From NCBI RefSeq assembly GCF_004136015.1, contig NZ_CP024866.1, forward strand, positions 4,785,192-4,849,191: a DNA stretch of 64,000 nt. Reading direction: 5' to 3'. The DNA is from Pseudomonas sp. ACM7 (GTDB lineage: Bacteria > Pseudomonadota > Gammaproteobacteria > Pseudomonadales > Pseudomonadaceae). The translations under genes were made by a program, and so were the position numbers. Shown one piece after another: positions 44,102 to 51,956 of this stretch (position 1 is the first letter of the stretch; each line of letters begins with the position of its first letter). The notes below the pieces were generated by a model, which saw only the letters and a list, made by a program, of their open reading frames with translations, was not told the origin of the DNA and did no database searches.

Positions 44102-45136
44102 ATGAAACTGAAAAACACCTTGGGCTTGGCCATTGGTTCTTTGATTGCCGCCACTTCGTTCGGCGCTCTGGCACAAGGCCAAGGCGCAGTTGAAATCGAA
44201 GGCTTCGCGAAGAAAGAGCAGTACGACAGCGATCGTAACTTCAAGAACAACGGCAACCTGTTCGGCGGTTCGGTTGGTTACTTCCTGACCGACGACGTTG
44301 AACTGCGTCTGGCTTACGACGAAGTGCACAACGTACGTTCCGATGACGGTCGTAACGTTAAGGGCGCTGATACCGCTCTGGACGCTCTGTACCACTTCAA
44401 CAACCCAGGCGACATGCTCCGTCCATACGTTTCTGCCGGTTTCTCGGACCAGAGCATTGGCCAGAACGGCGGTGGCGGTCGTAACCGTTCCACTTTCGCC
44501 AACGTTGGCGGCGGTGCCAAGCTGTACTTCACCGAGAACTTCTACGCCCGTGCTGGCGTTGAAGCTCAATACAATATCGACCAGGGCGACACCGAGTGGG
44601 CTCCAAGCGTCGGTATCGGTGTGAACTTCGGTGGCGGCTCCAAGCCTGCTGCTGCTCCAGTTCAAGCACCCGCTGAAGTCTGCTCCGACAGCGACAACGA
44701 TGGCGTTTGCGACAACGTTGACAAGTGCCCGGACACTCCAGCCAACGTAACTGTTGACGCTGATGGCTGCCCAGCAGTTGCTGAAGTTGTTCGTGTTGAG
44801 CTGGACGTGAAATTCGACTTCGACAAGTCGGTAGTCAAGCCTAACAGCTACGGCGACATCAAAAACCTCGCTGACTTCATGAAGCAGTACCCATCCACCA
44901 GCACTACTGTTGAAGGTCACACTGACTCCGTCGGTCCTGACGCTTACAACCAGAAACTGTCCGAGCGTCGTGCAAGCGCCGTTAAGCAAGTTCTGACCAA
45001 CCAGTACGGTGTTGAATCGTCCCGCGTTCAGTCTGTTGGCTACGGCGAATCCCGCCCAGTTGCTGACAACAAAACTGAAGCTGGTCGCGCTGTAAACCGT
45101 CGCGTAGAAGCGCAGGTTGAAGCTAAAGCTAAGTAA
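44102..45136 (+). CDS. oprF: major outer-membrane porin OprF
   Basis: 344 residues: a signal peptide (to ALA-QG, ~24), an N-terminal eight-stranded OmpA-like barrel, a linker with four cysteines in a Ca-binding-like DSDNDGVCDNVDKCPDTP segment, and a C-terminal OmpA peptidoglycan domain (EGHTDSVGPDAYNQKLSERRA). It is the general non-specific porin and a structural protein. GGGGAT precedes the ATG. It is a standard SigX target. Confidence 0.96.
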   Translation: MKLKNTLGLAIGSLIAATSFGALAQGQGAVEIEGFAKKEQYDSDRNFKNNGNLFGGSVGYFLTDDVELRLAYDEVHNVRSDDGRNVKGADTALDALYHFNNPGDMLRPYVSAGFSDQSIGQNGGGGRNRSTFANVGGGAKLYFTENFYARAGVEAQYNIDQGDTEWAPSVGIGVNFGGGSKPAAAPVQAPAEVCSDSDNDGVCDNVDKCPDTPANVTVDADGCPAVAEVVRVELDVKFDFDKSVVKPNSYGDIKNLADFMKQYPSTSTTVEGHTDSVGPDAYNQKLSERRASAVKQVLTNQYGVESSRVQSVGYGESRPVADNKTEAGRAVNRRVEAQVEAKAK

Positions 45137-45152
45137 TTAGCTCGTAGCTCTG

Positions 45153-45178
45153 AAAAGCCCGGCTCAGGCCGGGCTTTT
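45153..45178 (+). terminator. intrinsic terminator of oprF
   Basis: Perfect stem AAAAGCCCGG / CCGGGCTTTT with a CTCAGG loop, followed by TTTCTTTG. It starts 16 bases after the oprF stop. Confidence 0.9.
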
Positions 45179-45223
45179 CTTTGTCTGCGATTTGGGTTTT
45201 AGCGGGAGATTTGCGTTGCGGCG

Positions 45224-45334
45224 AAAAGATCGTCCGAACGCGGCCCGAGCCTTCGGCAGCTCCTACGGGATTGGATTTGCACACGGTCAATATAGGAGCT
45301 GCCGAAGGCTCGGGCCGCGTTCGGACGATCTTTT
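45224..45334. repeat. REP-like element, family B variant with 42-bp perfect arms
   Basis: Arms 45224-45265 and 45293-45334 are perfect reverse complements over 42 bases. The outer ends match family B (AAAAGATCG and GGCAGCTCCTA), but the core is changed to a CGTCCGAACGCGGCCCGAGC type. The right arm forms the 3' coding end of cobA. Confidence 0.9.
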
Positions 45335-46048
45335 GATCTCATCACACCCCGCGACGGCACCGATCACCAGGATCGCCGGGCTTTTGAGCTCGAAGCTGCA
45401 GGCGTCTTCTTCCATTGCCGTCAGGTCGCTCCGACATTCCCGCTGGTGTGGCAGGGAAGCGTTTTCAATCATTGCCACCGGTGTATCCGCCGCCATTCCT
45501 CCGGCGAGCAACTGCTCACGAATCTCGCTCAGTTTTGCGACCCCCATATACACCACCAGCGTCGTGCCACCTTGGGCCAGGGCTTGCCAGTTCAGACTGC
45601 TGCCATCCTGAGTGTGGGCGGTGACCAGCGTCACGCCACGAGCAATACCCCGCAGGGTCAACGGAATATCGCATTGCGTTGCGCCAGCAAGCCCGGCAGT
45701 GATGCCGTTGACCAGTTCCACTTCGACCCCATGTTCACGTAGCCACTGCGCCTCTTCGCCGCCCCGGCCAAAAATGCACGGGTCGCCACCCTTGAGCCGC
45801 ACCACGCATTTACCGTGGCGGGAATAACGCAGCATCAGCCGATGAATGAACGCCTGAGGTGTGGAGCGACAGCCGCCGCGTTTGCCCACGGGAATGATCC
45901 GCGCCTGCGGGCAATGTTCCAGCACCGCGTCGTTGACCAGGTCATCGATCAGCACCACATCCGCTTCGCTCAGCGCCCGCACGGCCTTGAGGGTCAACAA
46001 TTCCGGATCGCCAGGACCCGCACCCACCAGCCAGACTTTTGCGCTCAT
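45287..46048 (-). CDS. cobA: uroporphyrinogen-III C-methyltransferase
   Basis: From the ATG at 46048 (AGGA eight bases upstream) 253 residues with the SUMT pattern: WLVGAGPGDPELLTLKAVRAL, VVRLKGGDPCIFGRGGEE, and VYMGVAKLSEI. It makes precorrin-2, the siroheme precursor for the nitrite reductase encoded in the same operon. It follows nasA by 11 bases. The last ~15 residues (KRSSERGPSLRQLLY) are encoded by one arm of a REP-like repeat, and the stop codon lies just beyond it, so the natural end has probably been replaced. Confidence 0.9.
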   Translation of the reverse strand: MSAKVWLVGAGPGDPELLTLKAVRALSEADVVLIDDLVNDAVLEHCPQARIIPVGKRGGCRSTPQAFIHRLMLRYSRHGKCVVRLKGGDPCIFGRGGEEAQWLREHGVEVELVNGITAGLAGATQCDIPLTLRGIARGVTLVTAHTQDGSSLNWQALAQGGTTLVVYMGVAKLSEIREQLLAGGMAADTPVAMIENASLPHQRECRSDLTAMEEDACSFELKSPAILVIGAVAGCDEIKRSSERGPSLRQLLY

Positions 46049-46059
46049 AGTGTTTTTCC

Positions 46060-48774
46060 TCACGAGGTGACGGCGACCGGCTGCGCAGTGGCGGCCAGCA
46101 AGCGCTTGATTTCCGGGACGCAGGAGCCGCATTGCGTGCCGCAGCCCAATTCTTGTTTCAAACCCTGCAGGTCCAGGCCGCGGCTAATGCCGGCGCAGAC
46201 CGCGCTTTGGCTGACGTTTTTGCAGTTGCACAGGGTTTTGTTACCGATAGCCGGCGTACTGGTGTTGCCCGGCGGTGCGCTCAGCGGTGCCAGTAACCAG
46301 CGCCGCAGCTGTTCGTCAGCGCGACCTTCCAGCCACAGGCTTTGCAGCCAGTGTTGGGCAAGGGTTTCACCGGCCAGGCGAATTGCAGTGATCCGGCCGT
46401 TCTCGATCCGCACCCGTTTACCGATGGAGCGCCGTGGGTCGTCGTAGGCCAAAACCGGGCCATCGTTGAGTCCCAGGCATTGATCGATATCACGCAGCAA
46501 TTGCGGGTCGGGCGCGACGGCGCTGGCAGCGCGTATCAGCAGCGCGGGGCGTTCGCGGCCGGCCAGGCTGAGGCTGACGTAGGAAAACGCCTCACAGAGC
46601 GGTCGTAGCGTCTCAAAATTCTGTTGAACATTGCCCTCGATCAGGGCGAACAGGTTCCACGGCAGTTGCACCGGTTCCAGGCGTACGCCGCTGTGCTTGA
46701 GTTCGGGTTGTTTCGACAAAGGGTCGAAAGCCGGTTGGGTGAGCGCATTTACGCCGCCCTTGAGGAAGCGGTCACCCCAATGCATGGGCAGAAAGGCCTG
46801 ACCAGGTCGCACGCTGTCGTCACTGCCAACGGCGACAATCACTGCGCCACGGCGACTTTTCAGACTGACCAGGTCGCCCGATTGCAGCCGATGCCGACGC
46901 AGTTCATCCGGGTGCAAACTCAACACGGCTTCGCTGACGTGGCCGAATAGTTGTGCGGCAGTGCCGGTGCGGCTCATGCCATGCCATTGATCCCGCAGGC
47001 GGCCGGTGATCAGAGTCAGCGGGAAGCGCGCGTCGCGCTGTTCCTTGGCGGCGCGATACGGGTCGGCCACGAATTGCGCACGTCCGCTGGCCGTCGGGAA
47101 AATTCCGTCCAGGTACAGCCGGGCCGTGCCTTGGCTGGCGCCAGTGGGGAAGGGCCATTGCTGCGGGCCGAGGCGGTCGATCAGTGCATGACTGATGCCG
47201 GACAAGTCCAGATCACGCCCGCGGGTCAATTGCTTGTATTCGTCGAAGACCTGCGCCGGGTTTTCAAAGGCAAACAGGCTGGTTTGCCCGGGACGCAGAT
47301 ATTTTTCCAGACGCTGTGCGAAATCCACCGTGATCGCCCAGTCAGAGCGGGCTTCACCGGGTGCGATGATCGCCCGGCGAACGTGGGAAATGCGACGTTC
47401 AGAGTTGGTCACCGTGCCGTCCTTTTCGCCCCAACTGGCTGCAGGCAGCAGCAGGTCAGCGAAGGCCGCGGTTTCTGTGGTCCGGAACGCTTCCTGCAAC
47501 ACCACGAACGGGCAGGCTTCCAGTGCCGCGCGCACGGCGGTTTGATCCGGCATTGATTGCGCCGGGTTGGTGCAGGCGATCCACAGCGCCTTGATCTTGC
47601 CGCTGCGCACCTGCTCAAACAACTCGATAGCGGTGAGCCCGGTGTTTGCAGGCAGTTGATCCACGCCCCAATACGCCGCCACTTCCGCGCGATGTTCGGC
47701 ATTGGCGGCTTCGCGATGGCCGGGCAGCAGGTTCGACAAGCTGCCGGTTTCGCGGCCACCCATGGCATTTGGCTGACCGGTCAGGGAGAAAGGTCCTGCA
47801 CCGGGGCGGCCGATTTGCCCGGTGGCCAGGTGCAGGTTGATCAGTGCGCTGTTTTTCGCGCTGCCGGCGGTGGACTGGTTCAAGCCCATGCACCACAGCG
47901 ATAGGAAGCTGGGTGAAGTGCCAACCCATTCGGCGCATTGCTGCAGTTGCTCGACACTGATCCCGCAGAGCTGCGAAACCATCTGCGGCGTGTAATCACG
48001 CACCAGGTTTTTCAGTTCGGCCAAGCCTTCGGTGTGGGCCTTGATGAAGTCGCGGTCAACCCAGTCTTCCCACAGCAGCAGGTGCAAAATCCCATGGAAC
48101 AAGGCGACATCGGTGCCTGGCAGAATCGCCAGGTGCAGGTCGGCCAGATCGCAGGTGTCGGTACGACGCGGGTCGATGACGATGACTTTCATCTGCGGCC
48201 GGCGGGATTTCGCTTCCTCCAGGCGACGGAAAAGTATCGGGTGGGCGTAGGCCATGTTGCTGCCGACGATCATCACGCAGTCGCTCAATTCCAGGTCTTC
48301 GTAGTTGCACGGCGGTGCGTCGGCGCCCAGGCTGCGCTTGTAACCGACCACTGCCGAAGACATGCACAGGCGCGAATTGCTGTCGATGTTGTTGGTGCCC
48401 ACCAGCGCTCGCGCCAGTTTGTTGAAGGCGTAGTAATCCTCGGTCAGCAATTGTCCGGAAATGTAGAACGCCACGCTGTCCGGGCCGTGTTCGGCGATGG
48501 TCTCGGCAAAAACGCTGGCGGCGTGATCAAGGGCGGTGTCCCAGTCGGTGCGACTGCGGGCCAGGCCTTTGCCCAGGCGCAGTTCGGGATACAACGCCCT
48601 GGCTGCGAGATCGCCGGTCAGGTGCAAGGTAGAGCCTTTGCTGCACAGTTTGCCGAAGTTGGCCGGGTGGGCCGGATCGCCGCTGACGCCGAGAATGCGC
48701 TCGCCGTCATGCTCGATCAGCACGCCGCAGCCGACCCCGCAATAGCAGCAGGTGGAAGCGGTGATCTGGTTCAT
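46060..48774 (-). CDS. nasA: assimilatory nitrate reductase, catalytic subunit
   Basis: 904 residues from the ATG at 48774. An N-terminal [4Fe-4S] site (Cys9, 12, 16, 44), the molybdopterin domain (NSRLCMSSAVVGYKRSLG, GLNQSTAGSAKN) and a C-terminal BFD-like [2Fe-2S] domain (LCNCKNVSQSAVCAGI ... GCGTQCGSC) mark the NAD(P)H-linked cytoplasmic NasA type. It reduces nitrate to nitrite. The ATG overlaps the nirD stop by one base, so the genes are co-translated. Confidence 0.92.
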   Translation of the reverse strand: MNQITASTCCYCGVGCGVLIEHDGERILGVSGDPAHPANFGKLCSKGSTLHLTGDLAARALYPELRLGKGLARSRTDWDTALDHAASVFAETIAEHGPDSVAFYISGQLLTEDYYAFNKLARALVGTNNIDSNSRLCMSSAVVGYKRSLGADAPPCNYEDLELSDCVMIVGSNMAYAHPILFRRLEEAKSRRPQMKVIVIDPRRTDTCDLADLHLAILPGTDVALFHGILHLLLWEDWVDRDFIKAHTEGLAELKNLVRDYTPQMVSQLCGISVEQLQQCAEWVGTSPSFLSLWCMGLNQSTAGSAKNSALINLHLATGQIGRPGAGPFSLTGQPNAMGGRETGSLSNLLPGHREAANAEHRAEVAAYWGVDQLPANTGLTAIELFEQVRSGKIKALWIACTNPAQSMPDQTAVRAALEACPFVVLQEAFRTTETAAFADLLLPAASWGEKDGTVTNSERRISHVRRAIIAPGEARSDWAITVDFAQRLEKYLRPGQTSLFAFENPAQVFDEYKQLTRGRDLDLSGISHALIDRLGPQQWPFPTGASQGTARLYLDGIFPTASGRAQFVADPYRAAKEQRDARFPLTLITGRLRDQWHGMSRTGTAAQLFGHVSEAVLSLHPDELRRHRLQSGDLVSLKSRRGAVIVAVGSDDSVRPGQAFLPMHWGDRFLKGGVNALTQPAFDPLSKQPELKHSGVRLEPVQLPWNLFALIEGNVQQNFETLRPLCEAFSYVSLSLAGRERPALLIRAASAVAPDPQLLRDIDQCLGLNDGPVLAYDDPRRSIGKRVRIENGRITAIRLAGETLAQHWLQSLWLEGRADEQLRRWLLAPLSAPPGNTSTPAIGNKTLCNCKNVSQSAVCAGISRGLDLQGLKQELGCGTQCGSCVPEIKRLLAATAQPVAVTS

Positions 48775-49091
48775 CAGCTTGCTTCCCGCAGGGCCAGCAA
48801 CACCCGGCCATTCTCGACCCGTGCTGAATGGTGGTGAGCGCAACCGATGTCCGGGGCCTGGGCTTCGCCGGTCTCCAGGTCGATCTGCCAGTTATGCAGC
48901 GGGCAGGCGACCCGTTTGCCGTAGATCAAACCTTGGGACAGCGGCCCGCCCTTGTGCGGGCAACGGTCGTCGAGTGCGAAAACCTCATCGTCGCTGGTAC
49001 GAAAAATCGCGATGTCACCTTTCGGGCCGGCGATGATCCGCGAGCCCAGGGCATTGATTTCTTCCAGTGCGCAGATATCCAGCCAGTTCAT
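48774..49091 (-). CDS. nirD: nitrite reductase small subunit
   Basis: 105 residues from the ATG at 49091, which overlaps the nirB stop as ATGA. A Rieske-like fold with complete cluster ligands: CPHKGG and CPLHNW (CxH and CxxH). Some NirD proteins lack them, so electron transfer by a real Rieske cluster is likely here. Works with NirB to make ammonium from nitrite. Confidence 0.9.
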   Translation of the reverse strand: MNWLDICALEEINALGSRIIAGPKGDIAIFRTSDDEVFALDDRCPHKGGPLSQGLIYGKRVACPLHNWQIDLETGEAQAPDIGCAHHHSARVENGRVLLALREAS

Positions 49092-51556
49092 GCCGGCACC
49101 TCCAGGTTCTTCACTGTGATGACGTCGAATTCTTTCTTCAGCAGCGGTTGTTCCAGGCGTTCCTTCCACGGGTCCTGTTCGAACGACAAGGAGAATTGCA
49201 AGCGATCGTTGAGCGCCTTGCGCCGCTCCGGGTCCTCCAGCACGGCTTTCTTGATGTGTTCCATGCCGACCCGTTGCAGGTAGTGCACGGTGCGTTCGAG
49301 GTAGAAAGCTTCTTCGCGATAGAGCTGCAGGAACGCGCCGTTGTATTCACGCACTTCTTCGGCGGTCTTGAGCTTGACGAAGAATTCCGCGACTTCGGTT
49401 TTGATCCCGCCGTTGCCACCGATGTACATCTCCCAGCCCGAATCCACGCCGATAATTCCGACGTCCTTGATGCCCGCTTCCGAACAGTTGCGAGGGCAAC
49501 CGGAGACGGCCAGTTTCACTTTGTGCGGCGACCACATGTTGAACAGGTCGTGCTCAAGCTCAATGCCCAGTTGCGTGGAATTCTGGGTGCCGAAGCGGCA
49601 GAACTCGCTGCCGACACAGGTCTTCACGGTGCGGATGGATTTGCCGTAGGCGTGGCCGGACGGCATGTCGAGGTCCTTCCAGACGCCCGGCAGGTCCTGC
49701 TTCTTGATCCCCAGCAAATCGATACGCTGGCCGCCGGTAACCTTGACCATGGGCACGTTGTATTTGTCGGCTACATCGGCAATGCGCCGCAGCTCCGAAG
49801 GATTGGTCACACCGCCCCACATCCGTGGGACTACAGAGTAAGTGCCATCTTTCTGAATGTTGGCGTGGGCACGTTCGTTGATCAGGCGCGATTGCGGATC
49901 GTCCTTGGCTTCGCCCGGCCAGGTGGAAATCAGGTAGTAGTTGAGCGCCGGGCGGCACGTGGCGCAGCCGTTCGGCGTGCGCCAGTTCAAATAGCTCTGG
50001 GTGCCTGCGATGGTCAGCTGATGCTGCTCGCGGATGGCCTGGCGGATTTGCCCATGATTCAAGTCGCTGCAACCGCAAATGGCTTTCTCGCTTTTCGGTT
50101 TGACGTCTGCTGCGCCGCCCACGGTGTTGATCAGGATCTGTTCCACCAACCCTGCGCAGGAGCCGCAAGAGCTGGCAGCCTTGGTGTGTTTCTTGACGTC
50201 GTCGACGCTGAACAACCCGTGTTCCTGAATCGCCTTGACGATGGTGCCTTTGCACACGCCGTTGCAACCGCAGACTTCGGCGGTGTCGGCCATGCTCATG
50301 GCTTTGTCCTGGCCCTGATGTCCTACATCGCCGAGAGCCAGCTCCATGGATGAAGAGCCGCCGAACATCAGGTGATCGCGGATCTGCGCGATGTCGTGAT
50401 TCTCACGTATCTGCCGGAAATACCAGCCACCGTCTGCCGTATCGCCGTACAGACAGGCCCCGACCAGCACGTCATCCTTGATCACCAGTTTTTTGTAGAC
50501 CCCGCCGATAGGGTCGGAGAGGGTGATGGTTTCGGTACCTTCGCCGCCCATAAAGTCGCCGGCGGAGAACAGGTCGATGCCGGTCACTTTCAATTTGGTC
50601 GACGTCACCGAACCTTTGTAGGTGGCGAAGCCCAATTGAGCGAGGTGATTGGCGCAGACCTTGGCCTGTTCGAACAGCGGTGCTACTAGGCCGTAAGCGA
50701 TACCTCGGTGGCTGGCGCATTCGCCGATGGCGTAGATGCGTGGGTCGTAGGTTTGCAGGGTGTCGTTGACCAGGATCCCGCGGTTACAGGGAATGCCGGA
50801 TTTTTCCGCGAGCTCGGTGTTAGGTCGAATACCGGCGGCCATCACCACCAGGTCGGCGGGGATGATGTCGCCGTTCTTGAACTCAACCGAGCCGACCCGG
50901 CCATTGCCTGCATCGTGCAGGGCCTGGGTTTGCTCGCAAAGACGAAAGTGCAAGCCGCGGGCTTCCAGGGCAGTTTGCAGCAACTGGCCGCTGGTTTTAT
51001 CCAGTTGCCGTTCCAGCAGCCATTCCCCGATGTGCACCACGGTGACGTGCATGCCGCGCAGCATCAGGCCGTTGGCGGCTTCCAGGCCGAGCAGGCCGCC
51101 ACCGATCACCACGGCGTGCTTGTGGGTTTTCGCGGTGTCGATCATTGCCTGGGTGTCGGCGATGTCGCGGTAGCCGATCACGCCGTGCAAGGTGTTGCCG
51201 GGGATCGGCAGGATGAACGGAGTCGAGCCGGTGGCGATCAGCAGGCGATCGTATTCGGCCTCGCTGCCGTCTTCGGCGATCACGCGGCGTTTGACCCGGT
51301 CAATCTCCACCACTTTGCGGTTGAGCAGCAGCTTGATGTTGTTGTCCAGGTACCAGTCCAGATCGTTGAGCACGATCTCTTCGAAGGTCTGTTCACCGGC
51401 CAGCACCGGTGACAGCAGGATGCGGTTGTAGTTGGTATGGGGTTCGGCGCCGAAGACCGTGATGTCGTACAGCTCATTGCTCAGCTTGAGCAGTTCTTCC
51501 AGGGTGCGAACCCCGGCCATGCCGTTGCCGATCATCACCAGTTTTAGTTTTTTCAT
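49088..51556 (-). CDS. nirB: assimilatory nitrite reductase [NAD(P)H], large subunit
   Basis: 822 residues from the ATG at 51556 (GGAG six bases upstream). N-terminal FAD/NAD(P) domain (IGNGMAGVRTLEEL, VIGGGLLGLEAANGL), two BFD-like [2Fe-2S] regions (CGCNGVCKGT near 428 and CGCSDLNHGQ near 491), then the siroheme/[4Fe-4S] domain with cysteines in CVGSEFCRFG (~643) and SGCPRNCSEA (~685). It reduces nitrite to ammonium. Preceded by a sigma-54 promoter and an antitermination leader. Confidence 0.94.
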   Translation of the reverse strand: MKKLKLVMIGNGMAGVRTLEELLKLSNELYDITVFGAEPHTNYNRILLSPVLAGEQTFEEIVLNDLDWYLDNNIKLLLNRKVVEIDRVKRRVIAEDGSEAEYDRLLIATGSTPFILPIPGNTLHGVIGYRDIADTQAMIDTAKTHKHAVVIGGGLLGLEAANGLMLRGMHVTVVHIGEWLLERQLDKTSGQLLQTALEARGLHFRLCEQTQALHDAGNGRVGSVEFKNGDIIPADLVVMAAGIRPNTELAEKSGIPCNRGILVNDTLQTYDPRIYAIGECASHRGIAYGLVAPLFEQAKVCANHLAQLGFATYKGSVTSTKLKVTGIDLFSAGDFMGGEGTETITLSDPIGGVYKKLVIKDDVLVGACLYGDTADGGWYFRQIRENHDIAQIRDHLMFGGSSSMELALGDVGHQGQDKAMSMADTAEVCGCNGVCKGTIVKAIQEHGLFSVDDVKKHTKAASSCGSCAGLVEQILINTVGGAADVKPKSEKAICGCSDLNHGQIRQAIREQHQLTIAGTQSYLNWRTPNGCATCRPALNYYLISTWPGEAKDDPQSRLINERAHANIQKDGTYSVVPRMWGGVTNPSELRRIADVADKYNVPMVKVTGGQRIDLLGIKKQDLPGVWKDLDMPSGHAYGKSIRTVKTCVGSEFCRFGTQNSTQLGIELEHDLFNMWSPHKVKLAVSGCPRNCSEAGIKDVGIIGVDSGWEMYIGGNGGIKTEVAEFFVKLKTAEEVREYNGAFLQLYREEAFYLERTVHYLQRVGMEHIKKAVLEDPERRKALNDRLQFSLSFEQDPWKERLEQPLLKKEFDVITVKNLEVPA

Positions 51557-51627
51557 CAGGTTCTCCGGGGAGCTCGGACCCGCCTCATCAGGGCTTACAG
51601 GTCTTGCTCGACAAAATTTGCGCAAAC

Positions 51628-51667
51628 AAAAAAAGGCGTCCCGCTAGTTGCCTAGCGAGGACGCCTT
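51628..51667 (-). terminator. leader terminator upstream of nirB
   Basis: On the minus strand a 15-bp stem with one bulged base: arms 51659-51667 plus 51652-51657 pair with 51633-51641 plus 51642-51647 around a four-base loop. A seven-base T-run follows, 71 bases before the nirB ATG. Its 5' arm overlaps the proposed P2 hairpin. Confidence 0.85.
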
Positions 51668-51714
51668 TGTCCTGGTCCCGTTCTCTCGGGCAGCGCATCC
51701 TTCGTCGTTGAAGG
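51658..51714 (-). promoter_or_regulatory. ANTAR (NasT) antitermination target in nirB leader
   Basis: On the minus strand, P1 is CCTTC-AACGAC-GAAGG (51699-51714) and P2 is AGGAC-AAAGGC-GTCCT (51658-51673). Both have six-base loops with A at position 1 and G at position 4, as required by ANTAR proteins. P2 uses bases of the terminator's 5' arm, so the two folds exclude each other. An extra stem CCCG-AGAGAA-CGGG (51677-51690) also fits the loop rule and is an alternative P2. Confidence 0.75.
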
Positions 51715-51741
51715 CTGGGCTTTATGTATGGTGAGAAAGGT

Positions 51742-51760
51742 AATGCAGTGGTTGTGCCAA
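51742..51760 (-). promoter_or_regulatory. sigma-54 promoter of nirBD-nasA-cobA
   Basis: Minus strand TTGGCACAACCACTGCATT: GG and GC are separated by ten bases, exactly as in -24/-12 promoters. Transcription should start about 12 bases after the GC, just before the leader hairpins. Confidence 0.75.
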
Positions 51761-51855
51761 GTCGCACAAATGCCGAATTTATGGGCTCTTGTCATGGGAG
51801 GAGGTATTTCCGTGCACCGGTTCAATGCGCGATGCCCGGTTTTGAAGCAGAAAAG

Positions 51856-51934
51856 TCAAAAGATCGCAGCCTACGGCAGCTCCACAGGAGATCGTGGGCA
51901 CCCGTAGGAGCTGCCGCAGGCTGCGATCTTTTGA
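51856..51934. repeat. REP-like hairpin, family B
   Basis: Inverted TCAAAAGATCGCAGCC / GGCTGCGATCTTTTGA arms around ~45 bases, between the kinase gene stop and the nirB promoter. It likely ends the transporter-kinase transcript. Confidence 0.84.
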
Positions 51935-51956
51935 TCTTTTGGGTGCAGTGAAAAAC

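Noticed and set aside
51601..51730. nirB leader as a riboswitch for a small ligand
   Set aside because: The paired six-base-loop hairpins plus terminator and the adjacent nasT gene fit ANTAR antitermination better.
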